Source: Thermacetogenium sp. UBA4966 (lineage in GTDB: Bacteria; Bacillota; DSM-12270; Thermacetogeniales; Thermacetogeniaceae). Taken from it: a stretch of 15,570 bases of DNA. The DNA is taken from contig DHAA01000005.1 of the NCBI GenBank assembly GCA_002397275.1, forward strand, positions 1 through 15,570, given 5' to 3'. A model generated the notes under the pieces. It did no database searches and had not been told where the DNA came from. It saw only the letters and a list, made by a program, of their open reading frames with translations. The position numbers and the translations under genes are program-made. Position 1 is the stretch's first letter, and each line of letters opens with the position of its first letter. This document shows positions 15,328-15,570 of this stretch, in pieces.

Positions 15328-15530
15328 TCTTTTTGTGACCCTGCGGCGTATAAACAAGTCCGCAGGGGCGGACAAGGGAACCGGGTGCGAATCCCGGACG
15401 GAACCGCCGCTGTAAGCGCCGATAATCAGACTCGTCGACGAAAGTCGGCCACTGGGAAACCGGTAAGGCAGAGCCTGGTTGGCAGAGGTATCCTCCGCCG
15501 AAGCGCAAAGTCAGAAGACCTACAAAAAGA
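15328..15530 (+). promoter_or_regulatory. Cobalamin (B12) riboswitch aptamer
   Basis: The RNA would bind a cobalamin, usually adenosylcobalamin, and repress the downstream gene. Closing stem P1 is a perfect 9-bp pair, TCTTTTTGT (15328-15336) with ACAAAAAGA (15522-15530). A hairpin CCCTGCGG/CCGCAGGG (15339-15346, 15360-15367) follows. The core shows AAGGGAA, the stem CCGGG-TGCGAAT-CCCGG (15381-15397) with its conserved loop, CCGCCGCTGTAA, and GGCCACTGGGAAACCGGTAAGGC at about 15447-15469. The B12 box is AAGTCAGAAGACCTAC (about 15508-15523). One core base differs from the usual pattern: the conserved CCC before GCC reads ACC (15403-15405). The controlled gene, past the right edge, is probably for cobalamin uptake or synthesis or is a B12-linked enzyme. 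Confidence 0.93.
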
Positions 15531-15564
15531 ATTGCTTGCCGCCCTGCGGTGAAAGGGGACAAGC
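15531..15564 (+). promoter_or_regulatory. Likely expression platform of the cobalamin riboswitch
   Basis: Right after P1 a hairpin can form: GCTTG (15534-15538) with CAAGC (15560-15564), enclosing CCGC-CCT-GCGG (15539-15549) and a purine run GAAAGGGG (15551-15558). The purine run resembles a ribosome binding site, and a TTG follows at 15566, so the platform may act on translation. A terminator role is also possible, because the window ends before any T run could be seen. The CCGCCCTGCGG segment nearly repeats an aptamer strand. Confidence 0.45.
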
Positions 15565-15570
15565 GTTGTT

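Noticed and set aside
15299..15562. Minus-strand open frame over the right end
   Set aside because: It covers the riboswitch, whose conserved elements explain the sequence on the + strand.
1..15570. Mobile element, phage, CRISPR or defence system
   Set aside because: I found no transposase, integrase, regularly spaced repeats, terminal repeats or target duplications; gene content is core metabolism, repair and germination.

Overview
The window reads as chromosomal DNA of an endospore-forming, moderately GC-rich Firmicute, most likely class Clostridia (Peptococcaceae or Thermoanaerobacterales-like). The evidence is a GerA-type spore germinant-receptor operon, the HisZ plus short HisG pair, a fused HisIE, a CBS-domain family II pyrophosphatase and an NAD-dependent DNA ligase. 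All convincing genes lie on the + strand and are tightly packed. I see no insertion sequence, phage gene, CRISPR array, tRNA or rRNA.

Region 1 (1-3125) is the 3' part of a germinant-receptor operon in the order A-D-B-C: the C-terminus of a GerA-family membrane subunit (cut by the window edge), a small two-helix membrane protein of the 'D-protein' kind, a GerB permease-like subunit and a GerC lipoprotein. Together they would form a nutrient-sensing complex in the spore inner membrane.

Region 2 (3126-9182) starts with a 120-bp spacer holding a possible promoter. A compact histidine operon follows: hisZ-hisG-hisD-hisB-hisA-hisF-hisIE. Genes overlap or nearly touch at most junctions. Two genes often present in such operons are missing: hisC (aminotransferase) and hisH (the glutaminase partner of HisF). 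At the hisH position hisB and hisA overlap by 7 bases, so nothing is hidden there.

Region 3 (9183-14947) holds pcrA (UvrD-family helicase), whose ATG immediately follows the hisIE stop codon, then a 192-bp spacer, a CBS-domain DHH-family inorganic pyrophosphatase without a DRTGG domain, and ligA. These serve DNA replication and repair and pyrophosphate removal. The pyrophosphatase also suits the pyrophosphate-releasing HisG and HisE steps.

Region 4 (14948-15570) has no gene. It is an AT-richer spacer with two inverted repeats, followed by a well-formed cobalamin riboswitch (about 15328-15530) and the start of its expression platform. The regulated gene lies past the right edge. The platform contains a near copy of an aptamer strand and could compete for its partner.

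The individual genes are well-known families. The points most worth checking are the his operon without hisH/hisC, the possible strand exchange in the B12 riboswitch, and several small elements in spacers. I did not find a convincing wholly new system.
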